Assembly (NCBI GenBank): GCA_034667645.1
Contig: JAXDQV010000213.1
Location: 1 to 12,011 of the forward strand
DNA: 12,011 nt
From: JAJPJG01 sp034667645
Lineage (GTDB): Bacteria > Verrucomicrobiota > Verrucomicrobiia > Chthoniobacterales > Chthoniobacteraceae
Direction: 5' to 3'
Each line of letters starts with the position of its first letter. The first letter of the stretch is position 1. Made by a program: the position numbers and the translations under genes. Below are positions 1-7,768 of this stretch, in pieces. The notes beneath the pieces were generated by a model. The model saw nothing but the letters and a program-made list of their open reading frames with translations, was not told the DNA's origin and did no database searches.

Positions 1-227
1 GGCGATTCGTGCACGACAACTCCCTTTTCGACGCTGGCCTCCGCGGCTAGTTCAAATGTCGTGATGATCGCCACTATGTGCGGATTTGCATTCGCCACGG
101 CGAGCGTTTCGGCGGCCAACGCATAGCAAACCGAGTCCACGCGCAGCGACCGCGGATACATTGTGCCCCACACCGCCGCATCCCGCAGCACTTCGTCACG
201 CGAAAAAAAATCGCTGAGCTGAATCAC
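1..227 (-). CDS. Partial CDS, possible LpxD-like N-terminal domain (sugar acyltransferase family)
   Basis: This is an open reading frame of 75 codons that leaves the window without a stop. It starts at a GTG (227-225) that overlaps the TGA of the upstream aminotransferase gene as GTGA, the usual sign of translational coupling. The visible protein begins MIQLSDFFSRDEVL. It continues with a segment around residues 24-58 (YPRSLRVDSVCYAL, then NPHIVAIITT) and a following helix rich in Ala and Glu. The pattern of a short beta element, a 'flush out the neighbour' helix and V-A-I-I-T-T recalls the N-terminal domain of LpxD-type (UDP-3-O-acyl-glucosamine N-acyltransferase) proteins found in sugar clusters. 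In those clusters such a protein could acylate the amino group made by the upstream enzyme. The left-handed beta-helix that would prove this is outside the window. The reading frame itself is well supported; the function is tentative. Confidence 0.6.
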   Translation of the reverse strand, partial: MIQLSDFFSRDEVLRDAAVWGTMYPRSLRVDSVCYALAAETLAVANANPHIVAIITTFELAAEASVEKGVVVHES

Positions 228-1312
228 GCGGCGGAGACGGATCGTTTTACGATGCCGGCGATCGTCCGGGCCTGTTCGGGCGTCAGCTCCGCGCTCAGCG
301 GCAGGCAAAGCACGCGCCGCGAGATCTCGTCGCTGACAGGCATCGGCACGTGCGGCAGATAATTGAGCGTGTTCAGTGCCGGATAAAAATAGCGCCGCGG
401 CTGGATGCTCTGCTCGTGAAGCGCGCGACAGGTTTCGAGCAAAAGTTTCTCAGACGAGAAGAGAACCGGATAGTAGGAAAAATTGTGTTCGGCGTCCGTG
501 TGCACGAGCCGCAGCGCGGGCGCGCATCCGCCAAGCTCCCGATCGTAAACAGCACTCGCGGCGCGCCGTTTCTCGATCAGCCCGGGCACGTGCGGCAGCA
601 CGCAAAGGCCGAACGCCGCATGCAGTTCCGACATCTTGCCATTGACGCCCAAGCCCCAAAACTCCTCCTGCCCCTTGTGGCCGAAATTGCGGTGATACGA
701 AATCTTGTGCGCGATCTCGTCGTCGTTTGTAAAGAGCGCGCCGCCCTCGACGGTATGAAAAAGCTTCGTCGCGTGAAGGCTCGTCATCGAAACGTCGCCG
801 TAGGAAAAGATGGAGCGGCCATCTCGGTTCACATCAAATGCGTGCGCGCCGTCATAGATGATCCTGATGCCGTGACGATCAGCGATTTTCTTCAGCGCCT
901 CGACGGCGCAGCCGCGGCCATAAACATGCGTGGCGAGGATCGCTGTCGTCTCGCTCGTCATCGCCGTCTCCACTTTTTCCGGATCGATGGTGAGGCTGAC
1001 CGGATCAATGTCCGCGAAGACAGGCGTGCAATTTTCCCAGACAATCGACGACGTCGTCGCCACGTAGGAAAACGGCGTCGTGATGATTTCGCCGCGCAGA
1101 TCGAGCGCCTTGATCGCGATCTGCAAGGCGAGCGTTCCGTTGGCGATCAAGAACGTGTGCTTGATCCCGAAACGCTCGCAAAGGTGCCGCTCCAGTTCGC
1201 GCACCGAGCGACCGTTGTTCGTGATCTGCCCGGCGCTCCAGAGTTCCTCCAGCCGCGCGACGTAGCTTTCCAGGGGCGGCAAAAAGGTTTTGGTGACGGC
1301 AATAGGATTCAC
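224..1312 (-). CDS. DegT/DnrJ/EryC1/StrS-family PLP sugar aminotransferase, VioA-like
   Basis: This 362-residue cytoplasmic enzyme probably transfers an amino group from glutamate to a 4-keto (or 3-keto) nucleotide-sugar for a surface polysaccharide. The opening (VTKTFLPPLESYVARLEELW, residues 6-25) and the phrase TNNG at 31-34 match the VioA-type branch, which makes dTDP-4-amino-4,6-dideoxyglucose; that substrate is inference. Family hallmarks are visible: NGTLAL (58-63) for the PLP phosphate, ITTPFSYVATT (77-87), YDGAHAF (153-159) with Asp154 facing the pyridine nitrogen, and SLHATKLF (178-185) with Lys183 as the Schiff-base lysine. GVNGKMSELHAAFG follows at about 222-235. I chose the GTG at 1312-1310 because homology begins there. 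An upstream GTG at 1411 would add 33 residues of poor sequence, and no clear Shine-Dalgarno decides between them. The length is normal for the family. It is coupled to the downstream partial gene by a GTGA overlap. Confidence 0.92.
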   Translation of the reverse strand: MNPIAVTKTFLPPLESYVARLEELWSAGQITNNGRSVRELERHLCERFGIKHTFLIANGTLALQIAIKALDLRGEIITTPFSYVATTSSIVWENCTPVFADIDPVSLTIDPEKVETAMTSETTAILATHVYGRGCAVEALKKIADRHGIRIIYDGAHAFDVNRDGRSIFSYGDVSMTSLHATKLFHTVEGGALFTNDDEIAHKISYHRNFGHKGQEEFWGLGVNGKMSELHAAFGLCVLPHVPGLIEKRRAASAVYDRELGGCAPALRLVHTDAEHNFSYYPVLFSSEKLLLETCRALHEQSIQPRRYFYPALNTLNYLPHVPMPVSDEISRRVLCLPLSAELTPEQARTIAGIVKRSVSAA

Positions 1313-1439
1313 GCGCGCGCGGCCAGCGAAAGGTCCCGAGATTAAACGCCCCAATATCTCCTGCAAGCCCCGAACCGCCAATGTGTGCAACGCCTGCAGC
1401 GGCTGGTGCACTCACGACGCGCCTGATACGCTGGCACTC

Positions 1440-1991
1440 ATGAAAACGCTTATAAAATCCCTCCTTGTGAGCTTCGCCATTTGCTGCCTGCCGACCACCG
1501 GCTACAGCACCGTTCAGGTGTTCCTAAAACTCGATGGAATCAATGGCGATTCCGTGGACCCTTCGCACACCAATGAGATTGATGTGCTCACTTTTAAAAT
1601 CGGAATGCAGCAACGCGGCCTCGCGCTGGCCGGCGGAGCAGCCTCCGCGGCAAAATCCGATTTCCTGCCACTGAGTGTGTTCAAAGCGATTGATAAATCG
1701 TCGCCCGCCCTCTTCGTCGCGTGCGCCTCCGGCCAGCACATTCCCACGGCGACACTGGTCATCCGCGACACGAACCGACCATCGCCGCAGGAGTATTTTA
1801 AGATCGAGCTGACGGACGTGCTTGTCTCGAGCCTCAATGAAAACGGCGACGCGACCGACTCCAATGGAACTCTCGTGGAAACCGTCTCTCTGAGCTTCAC
1901 CAAGCTGCAGTGGACATTTTTCCCGACTCAAGCCAGTGGACAGCAGACGGTCCATGGAGGCTTCGACTTGAAGGGCAACAAGAAGCTTTGA
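1440..1991 (+). CDS. Secreted Hcp-family (type VI tube-like) protein
   Basis: This 183-residue protein belongs to the Hcp/DUF796 family, whose members form hexameric rings in type VI secretion tubes. Hallmarks are VFLKLDGINGDSVD at 27-40, EIDVLTFKIGM at 46-56, then VFKAIDKSSPALFVACASGQ at 80-99, IPTATLVIRD at 101-110 and QEYFKIELTDVLVSSL at 117-132, followed by VSLSFTKLQWTF near 149-160. The odd part is the N-terminus. MKTLIKSLLVSFAICCLP is a basic, hydrophobic Sec-type signal peptide ending near residue 23, whereas classical Hcp is cytoplasmic and lacks one. The ATG at 1440 fits this signal peptide, although no strong Shine-Dalgarno precedes it. No other T6SS gene is in the window. The 127 bases between this gene and the divergent aminotransferase must hold both promoters, but I see no convincing -35/-10 pair. 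Its stop lies one base from the stop of the convergent gene. The family call is confident; the role is unknown. Confidence 0.85.
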   Translation: MKTLIKSLLVSFAICCLPTTGYSTVQVFLKLDGINGDSVDPSHTNEIDVLTFKIGMQQRGLALAGGAASAAKSDFLPLSVFKAIDKSSPALFVACASGQHIPTATLVIRDTNRPSPQEYFKIELTDVLVSSLNENGDATDSNGTLVETVSLSFTKLQWTFFPTQASGQQTVHGGFDLKGNKKL

Positions 1992-1992
1992 T

Positions 1993-3018
1993 TCACGATA
2001 CCGAAACATCGAACCGCGCGAGCGGTGTGACTTCATTCCCCGGCAGCGGCCACATCCGTTCAAAAATGCGCGGGGCGAGCGGGGCCGATTTCGCGTAGGC
2101 GAGCGCGAACATTTCCATCTTCGCGTCCAGATTGTCGATGTAATGGAGCGCCTGTGCCTCCGGAGTGCGCGGGGTCACGGGCGAGCCGAATTGCAGCTCG
2201 CCGTGATGCGCGGCGAGGAGGTGGAGTAAATGCAGGCGAACGTCCTCGGAGGCCGGCTGGAGGCTGCTCCACGATGCGAGATCGAGTTTGCGCCAGAGCG
2301 TGTTGACGACCTCGATGCCGATCGTGATGTGACCGAGCAGCTCGCCCGTTTCGTTGAACGGCATCGTGAAGCCGTTTTCCGGCATGCCGTTTTCCCAGAG
2401 CTTGCCGCAGTCGTGGAAAAAGACGCCGGCGACGAGCAGATCCTTGTTTAACATCGGATACACATCCGCCAGCGCGACGGCCGCGCGCATCATCTGCGCG
2501 ACGTGCTCGACGAGACCGCCGCGGCGCGCATGGTGATTGCCGCGCGCGGCCGCGGCGCGGCGGAAACGGTCGCCGAATTGCTCGAGGAAGGCGGCACAAA
2601 GCGCGTGGAGACGCGGATCGGCAATCGCGTCGGCCGACTGCACGATCCACTCAAAATCGCGCGCCTGTTTTCCCCGCAGCTCCGGGGGCCCGCCGAGCAG
2701 GGCGTCACGTTCGTCAGAATCCAGACCGCGGCAGGACCAGCGTTTCGATTCGACCCCGAAATTCGCATTGTGTGCAAACTCGCCGCTGATCTCGAGAAAG
2801 CCGCCCGGCTTCAATTCGCCGCACTGCTTGTAGTTCGGCGAATCGCTCCATGCTCGCAGCGTGAGCTTTGCCTCCGCATCGGCGAGCACGAGTTCCCAAA
2901 ACGGCTTTTGCTCGCGCGTTTCTTTTTGCGTGAGCGACTCGATCTGCGCATGCACGCGCGCCTCGGTGCGCGCCGTCCCGGCAGCGCGCCGGAGCTGCAT
3001 GATGGTGAGTAAATCCAT
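1993..3018 (-). CDS. HD-domain 3'-5' exoribonuclease, YhaM-like
   Basis: This 341-residue cytoplasmic protein has an N-terminal OB-fold-like nucleic-acid-binding part followed by a metal-dependent HD phosphohydrolase domain. That is the layout of YhaM-type 3'-5' exoribonucleases (also called CMP-binding factor/CBF1). Residues 26-95 (ESLTQKETREQKPFWELVLA, then KPGGFLEISGEF) form the OB part. HD residues are visible in order: NHHARRGGLVEH (161-172), VFFHDCGK (199-206, His202-Asp203), His230 in LLGHITIG, AAHHGEL (269-275, His271-His272) and Asp295 in HYIDNLDAK. The NHHARRGG...EH pattern is typical of the family. The ATG at 3018 has an AAGG Shine-Dalgarno seven bases upstream and lies nine bases after the rhomboid stop, so the two genes are probably one transcript. 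The length is close to the usual 310-340 residues. RNA as substrate is inferred from the family. Confidence 0.85.
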   Translation of the reverse strand: MDLLTIMQLRRAAGTARTEARVHAQIESLTQKETREQKPFWELVLADAEAKLTLRAWSDSPNYKQCGELKPGGFLEISGEFAHNANFGVESKRWSCRGLDSDERDALLGGPPELRGKQARDFEWIVQSADAIADPRLHALCAAFLEQFGDRFRRAAAARGNHHARRGGLVEHVAQMMRAAVALADVYPMLNKDLLVAGVFFHDCGKLWENGMPENGFTMPFNETGELLGHITIGIEVVNTLWRKLDLASWSSLQPASEDVRLHLLHLLAAHHGELQFGSPVTPRTPEAQALHYIDNLDAKMEMFALAYAKSAPLAPRIFERMWPLPGNEVTPLARFDVSVS

Positions 3019-3027
3019 GTGAGCCTT

Positions 3028-3933
3028 TTAGGAAAAAAAGCCCGCGGATGAAACAGCGATCATCCAGGCGAGCAGCAAAAGCGCCGGCGCGAGAACGGCC
3101 AAAACGATTTGGATGGAGGGAACAATGCGCTTTTTCACCTCGAGCACAGACACCATGGCTCCGAGGGGAATACCCACGATCAGTCCGCAAAAATGCGCGG
3201 TGAAATCAGTGTGCTCGTCGCCGACGCCGAGAAACGCAAGCAGGCCGAGCCCCGCGCCAAGCGGCACGAGGATTTCGCGCGCGGCGAGTTTTCGCGACGC
3301 GATGAAATGCGCGACGAGCTGCGCGCCGACGAGGAGGCCCAGCGCGCCAAAAACGGCGGTCGATGCGCCGATGGAATTGTGCGTCTCGCCGCGATGACCC
3401 CAGGCGTTGAGCCAGTTCCCAATCGCGCCGGTCAGCACGATGGAAAGCCAGGTGCAGCCGGTGCCGAACATGGGCAGGAGGAAGGTCGCGAAGACGAGGC
3501 AGGCCGCGATGTTCGCGCCAATATGCGAGAAATCAGCGTGCAACGTGAGCGCGGTCAATACGCGCCACCATTCGCCGCGCATGACGGCATCGCTCGCCGA
3601 AACGCCGGCATCTTCCCATTCGGGCGGCGCGAAATTTTGACCGAGAAAAAACAGCGCCATCACCCACGCGGCCGCGACGAGTGACCGCGAAGAATGCTTT
3701 TCGGGTGCAGGCGTGGCGCGCGGCGTCCCGTCACGTTCGGCGTCAAATTTTTCAAGCTCGGCGGAAACCGCGGCCGCGTGTGGGGGCTCGACGCAGAGGA
3801 GATATTCGTCGCCTTCGCGCAGGATCCAGTGCGCGATTTCCATCGCCAGCACGGCCAGCGCGCGGTCATAGGCATCCGTCCGCAAGGCGTAACGCCCGAC
3901 CACCACCAGTTCGCGCCCTTCCGGAGAGATCAA
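3028..3933 (-). CDS. Rhomboid-family intramembrane serine protease
   Basis: This 301-residue integral membrane protein probably cleaves membrane-anchored substrates within the bilayer. About 80 N-terminal residues are soluble and followed by six to seven hydrophobic segments (roughly 84-99, 137-155, 160-178, 187-210, 219-236, 247-263 and 272-294). Rhomboid hallmarks are the loop-1 stretch EWWRVLTALTLHADFSHIGA (121-140) leading to Asn141, the nucleophile in SIGASTAVFGALG (187-199) with Ser191, and the catalytic histidine in FTAHFCGLIVG (244-254), His247. The usual GxSG is GAST here, a variant seen in active rhomboids. The start is a TTG. An in-frame TAA lies two codons upstream, so the frame cannot begin earlier, and AGCAGG precedes the TTG by six bases. 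The gene lies 45 bases after the secreted protease and nine before the HD nuclease. A soluble N-terminal domain (residues 1-65) of unknown role is common in PVC and Bacteroidota rhomboids. Confidence 0.9.
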   Translation of the reverse strand: MISPEGRELVVVGRYALRTDAYDRALAVLAMEIAHWILREGDEYLLCVEPPHAAAVSAELEKFDAERDGTPRATPAPEKHSSRSLVAAAWVMALFFLGQNFAPPEWEDAGVSASDAVMRGEWWRVLTALTLHADFSHIGANIAACLVFATFLLPMFGTGCTWLSIVLTGAIGNWLNAWGHRGETHNSIGASTAVFGALGLLVGAQLVAHFIASRKLAAREILVPLGAGLGLLAFLGVGDEHTDFTAHFCGLIVGIPLGAMVSVLEVKKRIVPSIQIVLAVLAPALLLLAWMIAVSSAGFFS

Positions 3934-3939
3934 ATTTTA

Positions 3940-3945
3940 CCTGCT
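3940..3945 (-). promoter_or_regulatory. Ribosome binding site that supports the TTG start of the rhomboid gene
   Basis: On the minus strand AGCAGG is followed by six bases and then TTG (3933-3931). The next upstream codons in this frame include a TAA, so this site and the TTG together define the gene start. No ATG or GTG exists between that stop and the conserved part of the protein that would fit better. Confidence 0.55.
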
Positions 3946-3978
3946 AAGGAGAACCGGCACTCTTTTTAAAAACGACTG

Positions 3979-6900
3979 TCACCGCGTCGCCCGAAACCGG
4001 ATAAAGCGATGCGAACTGGAAGCTGTGCCGGCCAGGTCGCGGACCGTGACGGTGCGAATGCCATTCGTCGTCGTGTCCGAAGTCACCTCCGTTGCGCCGG
4101 CGCCGGAACTCCACGTCGCCAGATTATCCGAAACCTCGACGATGCGATTAACTCCAGTCGCGCCGACGGGCACATTGTAAGTCAGCGCGAGCCGGTTTTC
4201 GCCGCCGACGGATTGCGTGGCGATGGCCGACAATCCCTGCATTGACGCGACACTTGGGTTCATGCCGAGCCCGAACTCGTTGAGATTGGACACGCCATCC
4301 CCGTCATCGTCTGCCGCATCATGAGCGGCGTCGCCGAGCAAATGCGTGACGCCGGGCAGGTCCGCGCCGTCGCGTGAGAGATACGCGATCACGCCGCTGG
4401 AATTGCCGACGCTTGAGCCGGCCATGACGTCAATTTTTCCAGACACCGTTACCATGTGACCGTCGGTATCGAGCGTGCCATTCACGATGAGATTTCCGGT
4501 GAGCGTGTAGTCATTGTCGAGCATCCAAATTTTTCCGTTCCCGATGTTGTAGTTTCCGTTCGCGTCCGGGACGAGCAGCGCAAAAGTTTGCGTGGCGACA
4601 GAAGTCGCGTTGTAGCGCTCGATCACGAGGTTGAACGTTCCACCCGCGGGGACGTTCACCGGGCCGCTGATTACACCGGTATTCGCGTCGATGCTCAGTC
4701 CGGGCACGGCATCACCGCTCGCGCCGAAGCGAAACTTCGGCGGCGTGCTGAAGATGCCGTTCCGCAAATCCGAGACGAATTGCGAGTTTACGCTCCCGTT
4801 GCCCGCAGCCGGCGTGGCCGCGGCGTCCGTGGCGGAAGACCAGTTCGCCAGCATTTCGGCCGCCGCCTCCGCATTGCCGTTGAAGTGCTCGGACGTATTC
4901 GCGCCGACCGTGCCGAACACCGGCGCATTCGTGCTCGCGCCATTGAACGAAAGGCCGTCAATGAGCGTGCCCGCCGAGTCGTTGAGAATAATGCTTTCCG
5001 CGCCGCTGTTTGAAAGTCCGCCCCATGAGCCCGAGGAAAAATAGGTCTTGTTGGTCGAGGAGATGATCGCGGGGCTACCGGCGGTGGCGTTGTCCGTCGG
5101 CAAATTCGTGTCGCGATCTGCGCCATTATAAACGACGAGAAGCGTGCCGGCGGGAACGCTGGACCAGAGGGCGCTACTGGAAAAGAAAAGCGTTCCAGTA
5201 TTGGCGTCACCCAGTTTCCAGCCGGTCGCATTCACGGTTTGCAGAAACAGGATTTCGATCCATTCCTTGGCCCCGCTCGGTCCCTGGCTGAACTCATTGA
5301 TGATTGCCGGGCGCGTAAAAGTCATGGCGCTGTTCGCGACGTAGAGATCGGAGTCGTAGCTATAACTTTGCCCGTTTTGCGCGAGTTGATTCGGACGATT
5401 GTTGATCGCGAGCGCGCCGGTGAAATACGGCGAGCCGGGGTGCGTGGGATCGGACGGCGTAATTTTACACCGCACGAACTGGCCCGAAAATGCCGTCAGG
5501 TTCAGCGAGGTTCCCGTTGCGCCCGCAATGTCGCTGAACGTCGAGTTGTCAGCCGTTTGCTGCCATTGATCAGCGACAGTGACCGGATCGTTTTCGGCGT
5601 CGCTGGTGGTCACGCCTTGCACGGAAACCGTTTGATCGGAAAAGGCTGTGCCGCTCATGGAAAGCTGCCCGCCGGTGACGATCGGAAGCTGATTTCCCAG
5701 CGCTCCGTAAACCGTGAGCGTCATCGAGGTGAGTGTGCCGACCGTGCCCGCCGTGAGATCGGCGACTCGCACCGTCCACGTTCCATTCGAGCTTTCACCC
5801 CAATCGCGCACGCTGGAAAAGGTCCAGTTTGCGTAGTTGTCACCGGTGTCGCTGTGCTTTTCCGCGAGCCGACTGACGGTGCCGCCGGGCGAGGTGAGCG
5901 TGATGGCCAGCTGGCCGCGCGACGTGTGGTTGATGTTCGTGGTCACTGTCACCTGCTCCACGCGGAGAGCCGAATTCGCGAGGTTAAAACTGCGCGTGAT
6001 GCCGGTGGAATTACTGTCGGGGATGGCGACGGAAAGACCGCTTTGCGTGGAGGAAACGACGGCCTGCGGCGGAAGGTTTGTCCACGTGTGTGCGAGCGCC
6101 ACCGCAGAGCCGGTATTGACGAGCCCCGCGCCGAATTTGTGGTTGAAATGATAGCCGCCTCCGTTGGTCACCCAATCGGAGTCGGTGCCGCTGATCTTGG
6201 TCGCGGACGCAATTAAAACTTCCTGCACGTCGCGCCAGCCGAGATTTGGATTAGCCTGGAGTATGAGCGCGACGCAGCCGGCGGCGAGCGGCGTGGCGGA
6301 TGAAGTCCCGCCGAAAGTCTGCGTGTAATCGCGATTGGAAAGTTCGCCGCTCGTGCTGCTGGTATTGTAGCCGTTGTTCCCGACGAGATCGGTCGTCGTG
6401 ATGCTCAGTGTTCCGCCATTGGAAGGCGACGCGACCACGAGATTTGCGCCCGGCTCGGAATAATACGCTTGCTCTCCCTGGTTCGTCAGCGCGGCGATCG
6501 CGATCGTGTAAATCGAATTTGCGTAGCCGTCGTAGTTTGAGTTGTCGCCGACATTGCCGCCGTTGCCGCCCGCCCAAAGGATGATCGTGCCGAGGCCGCC
6601 CCGTCCGGTTTGGGCAGCCTGTGCGAGCGCCGCTTGCGTCAGCGGGCCGGGGCCTTCGAGCGTGAGACCGTCATCGTTCGGCCCCCAACTGTTCGACTTG
6701 ATCGAGATGATGTCGTTCTTGTAACTCATCGCCTCGGCTTCCTGCGTGTCGGTGGTCGCCGCGCCGATCAAGCGCAGCCCGACCAGCGTGGCGTCCGGCG
6801 CCGCACCGGAGACGCCCAGGCTGTTGTTCCCGCGCGCCGCCGCGACGCCCGCGCACGAGGTGCCGTGAAAGTCGACGGTCACGACCGGATTCGGATCGTC

Positions 6901-7671
6901 AGGTGTCGCGTCGTTCCAATCGTGGTCATTCATCGTGTCCACATTTGCGGCCAGATCGGGATGCGCGGTCTGCAGGCCGTCGTCCACGATTCCGATGCGC
7001 ACACCATCGCCTTTGTAGGTGTCCCACACCGTCGTCAGGTTCGCGTCCATGCCCGGAGTTCCGCTCCCCTGGCCGGTGTTTTTTAAATGCCATTGATTGG
7101 TAAAATAGGTGTCGTTCGGCGTAAAACGCTTGTGCTGCTGCCGGGCAAGCTGCGGCTCGGCCAGTTCCACGTCCGGATGGGTGCGCAAACTCTCTGCCGC
7201 CGTGAGCGCGCCGCCGGTTTCCTTTGCGCGAAAAATGTAAAATCCGCGGGCACCGCCAGGCGCTTCACCCTCGAAAATCAAGCCTTGGGAATCCGCGATT
7301 TTTTTAGGATCCGCTCCCTCTTTCACACGGACGGCGATTTCTTTCGTTAGCAGACGCCGCGTCCATTCGTTGTGCGGAAGGTCTTTTTCGTAAAGGACCA
7401 GCTCCGTCTCTTCGCCCGTTGCGCGCGAAAGGCGCGCGGCCTCGGCGCGGACGGCCTGTGGAGACGCTGTCCGGCTCACGCGGCGTGGCAGGCGGCCGCG
7501 AGCGGGCGTGGTCGAATGCACTTCGTCGGTCGCCACCTCAAACGTGCGACGCTGGCCGGCGTCGGCGATGTCGTGCGCTTCCGGCAACGGCGCAACGACC
7601 TGCGCGCGCAAAATGGCCGCGCCGACGAGCAACCAGCACAGGAGGATTTTGGTAAGCCGGGCGATCGACAT
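3979..7671 (-). CDS. Secreted kexin/furin-like subtilisin (S8B) protease with P domain and lamin-tail domain
   Basis: This 1230-residue exported serine protease resembles proprotein convertases. A signal peptide (about 1-23, MSIARLTKILLCWLLVGAAI) is followed by a propeptide (about 24-182) that ends QQHKR. The catalytic domain (183-530) carries Asp230 in GIVDDG, His269 in DFHGTSCAG, oxyanion Asn370 in WAGGNGG and Ser457 in FGGTSSATPLAAG. SNSWGPNDDG (326-335) and DGYANSIYT (381-389) are kexin/furin signatures that place acidic residues Asp333 and Asp381 in the S1 pocket. Next come a P/homo-B domain (about 548-655), a linker or Ig-like part (660-760), a lamin-tail domain (about 785-930, INEFSQGPSGAKEWIEI), a putative Ig-like segment (975-1035) and a calcium-type repeat DDDGDGVSNLNEFG (1121-1134). 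The tail ends in RFIRFRATR. I chose ATG 7671 because it opens the signal peptide; a TTG at 7710 is possible. No PEP-CTERM or sortase motif is seen. Confidence 0.93.
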   Translation of the reverse strand: MSIARLTKILLCWLLVGAAILRAQVVAPLPEAHDIADAGQRRTFEVATDEVHSTTPARGRLPRRVSRTASPQAVRAEAARLSRATGEETELVLYEKDLPHNEWTRRLLTKEIAVRVKEGADPKKIADSQGLIFEGEAPGGARGFYIFRAKETGGALTAAESLRTHPDVELAEPQLARQQHKRFTPNDTYFTNQWHLKNTGQGSGTPGMDANLTTVWDTYKGDGVRIGIVDDGLQTAHPDLAANVDTMNDHDWNDATPDDPNPVVTVDFHGTSCAGVAAARGNNSLGVSGAAPDATLVGLRLIGAATTDTQEAEAMSYKNDIISIKSNSWGPNDDGLTLEGPGPLTQAALAQAAQTGRGGLGTIILWAGGNGGNVGDNSNYDGYANSIYTIAIAALTNQGEQAYYSEPGANLVVASPSNGGTLSITTTDLVGNNGYNTSSTSGELSNRDYTQTFGGTSSATPLAAGCVALILQANPNLGWRDVQEVLIASATKISGTDSDWVTNGGGYHFNHKFGAGLVNTGSAVALAHTWTNLPPQAVVSSTQSGLSVAIPDSNSTGITRSFNLANSALRVEQVTVTTNINHTSRGQLAITLTSPGGTVSRLAEKHSDTGDNYANWTFSSVRDWGESSNGTWTVRVADLTAGTVGTLTSMTLTVYGALGNQLPIVTGGQLSMSGTAFSDQTVSVQGVTTSDAENDPVTVADQWQQTADNSTFSDIAGATGTSLNLTAFSGQFVRCKITPSDPTHPGSPYFTGALAINNRPNQLAQNGQSYSYDSDLYVANSAMTFTRPAIINEFSQGPSGAKEWIEILFLQTVNATGWKLGDANTGTLFFSSSALWSSVPAGTLLVVYNGADRDTNLPTDNATAGSPAIISSTNKTYFSSGSWGGLSNSGAESIILNDSAGTLIDGLSFNGASTNAPVFGTVGANTSEHFNGNAEAAAEMLANWSSATDAAATPAAGNGSVNSQFVSDLRNGIFSTPPKFRFGASGDAVPGLSIDANTGVISGPVNVPAGGTFNLVIERYNATSVATQTFALLVPDANGNYNIGNGKIWMLDNDYTLTGNLIVNGTLDTDGHMVTVSGKIDVMAGSSVGNSSGVIAYLSRDGADLPGVTHLLGDAAHDAADDDGDGVSNLNEFGLGMNPSVASMQGLSAIATQSVGGENRLALTYNVPVGATGVNRIVEVSDNLATWSSGAGATEVTSDTTTNGIRTVTVRDLAGTASSSHRFIRFRATR

Positions 7672-7768
7672 GCGATTCGCCGAAGATGCCACCGATGCCG
7701 TTGAACACAAACCGGCTTAAGGTTACGCACGCATTTCCTGACCGCGCGTCCTCACTGATGGCGATTCG

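Noticed and set aside
350..1345. A long open frame on the plus strand (331 codons) opposite the aminotransferase gene.
   Set aside because: It is the antisense shadow of a well-recognised aminotransferase. The protein is Arg-rich with no family pattern.
1989..1995. A shared bidirectional terminator between the Hcp-like and HD nuclease genes.
   Set aside because: The stops are one base apart and no hairpin with flanking A/T runs is seen around them.
5239..6216. A 325-codon plus-strand frame opposite the protease.
   Set aside because: Arg- and Ala-rich shadow of the high-GC protease gene with no recognisable motif.
7672..7768. GCGAATCGC occurring twice on the minus strand, near the trefoil stop and before the protease start.
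   Set aside because: Only nine bases long in a GC-rich genome; likely chance.
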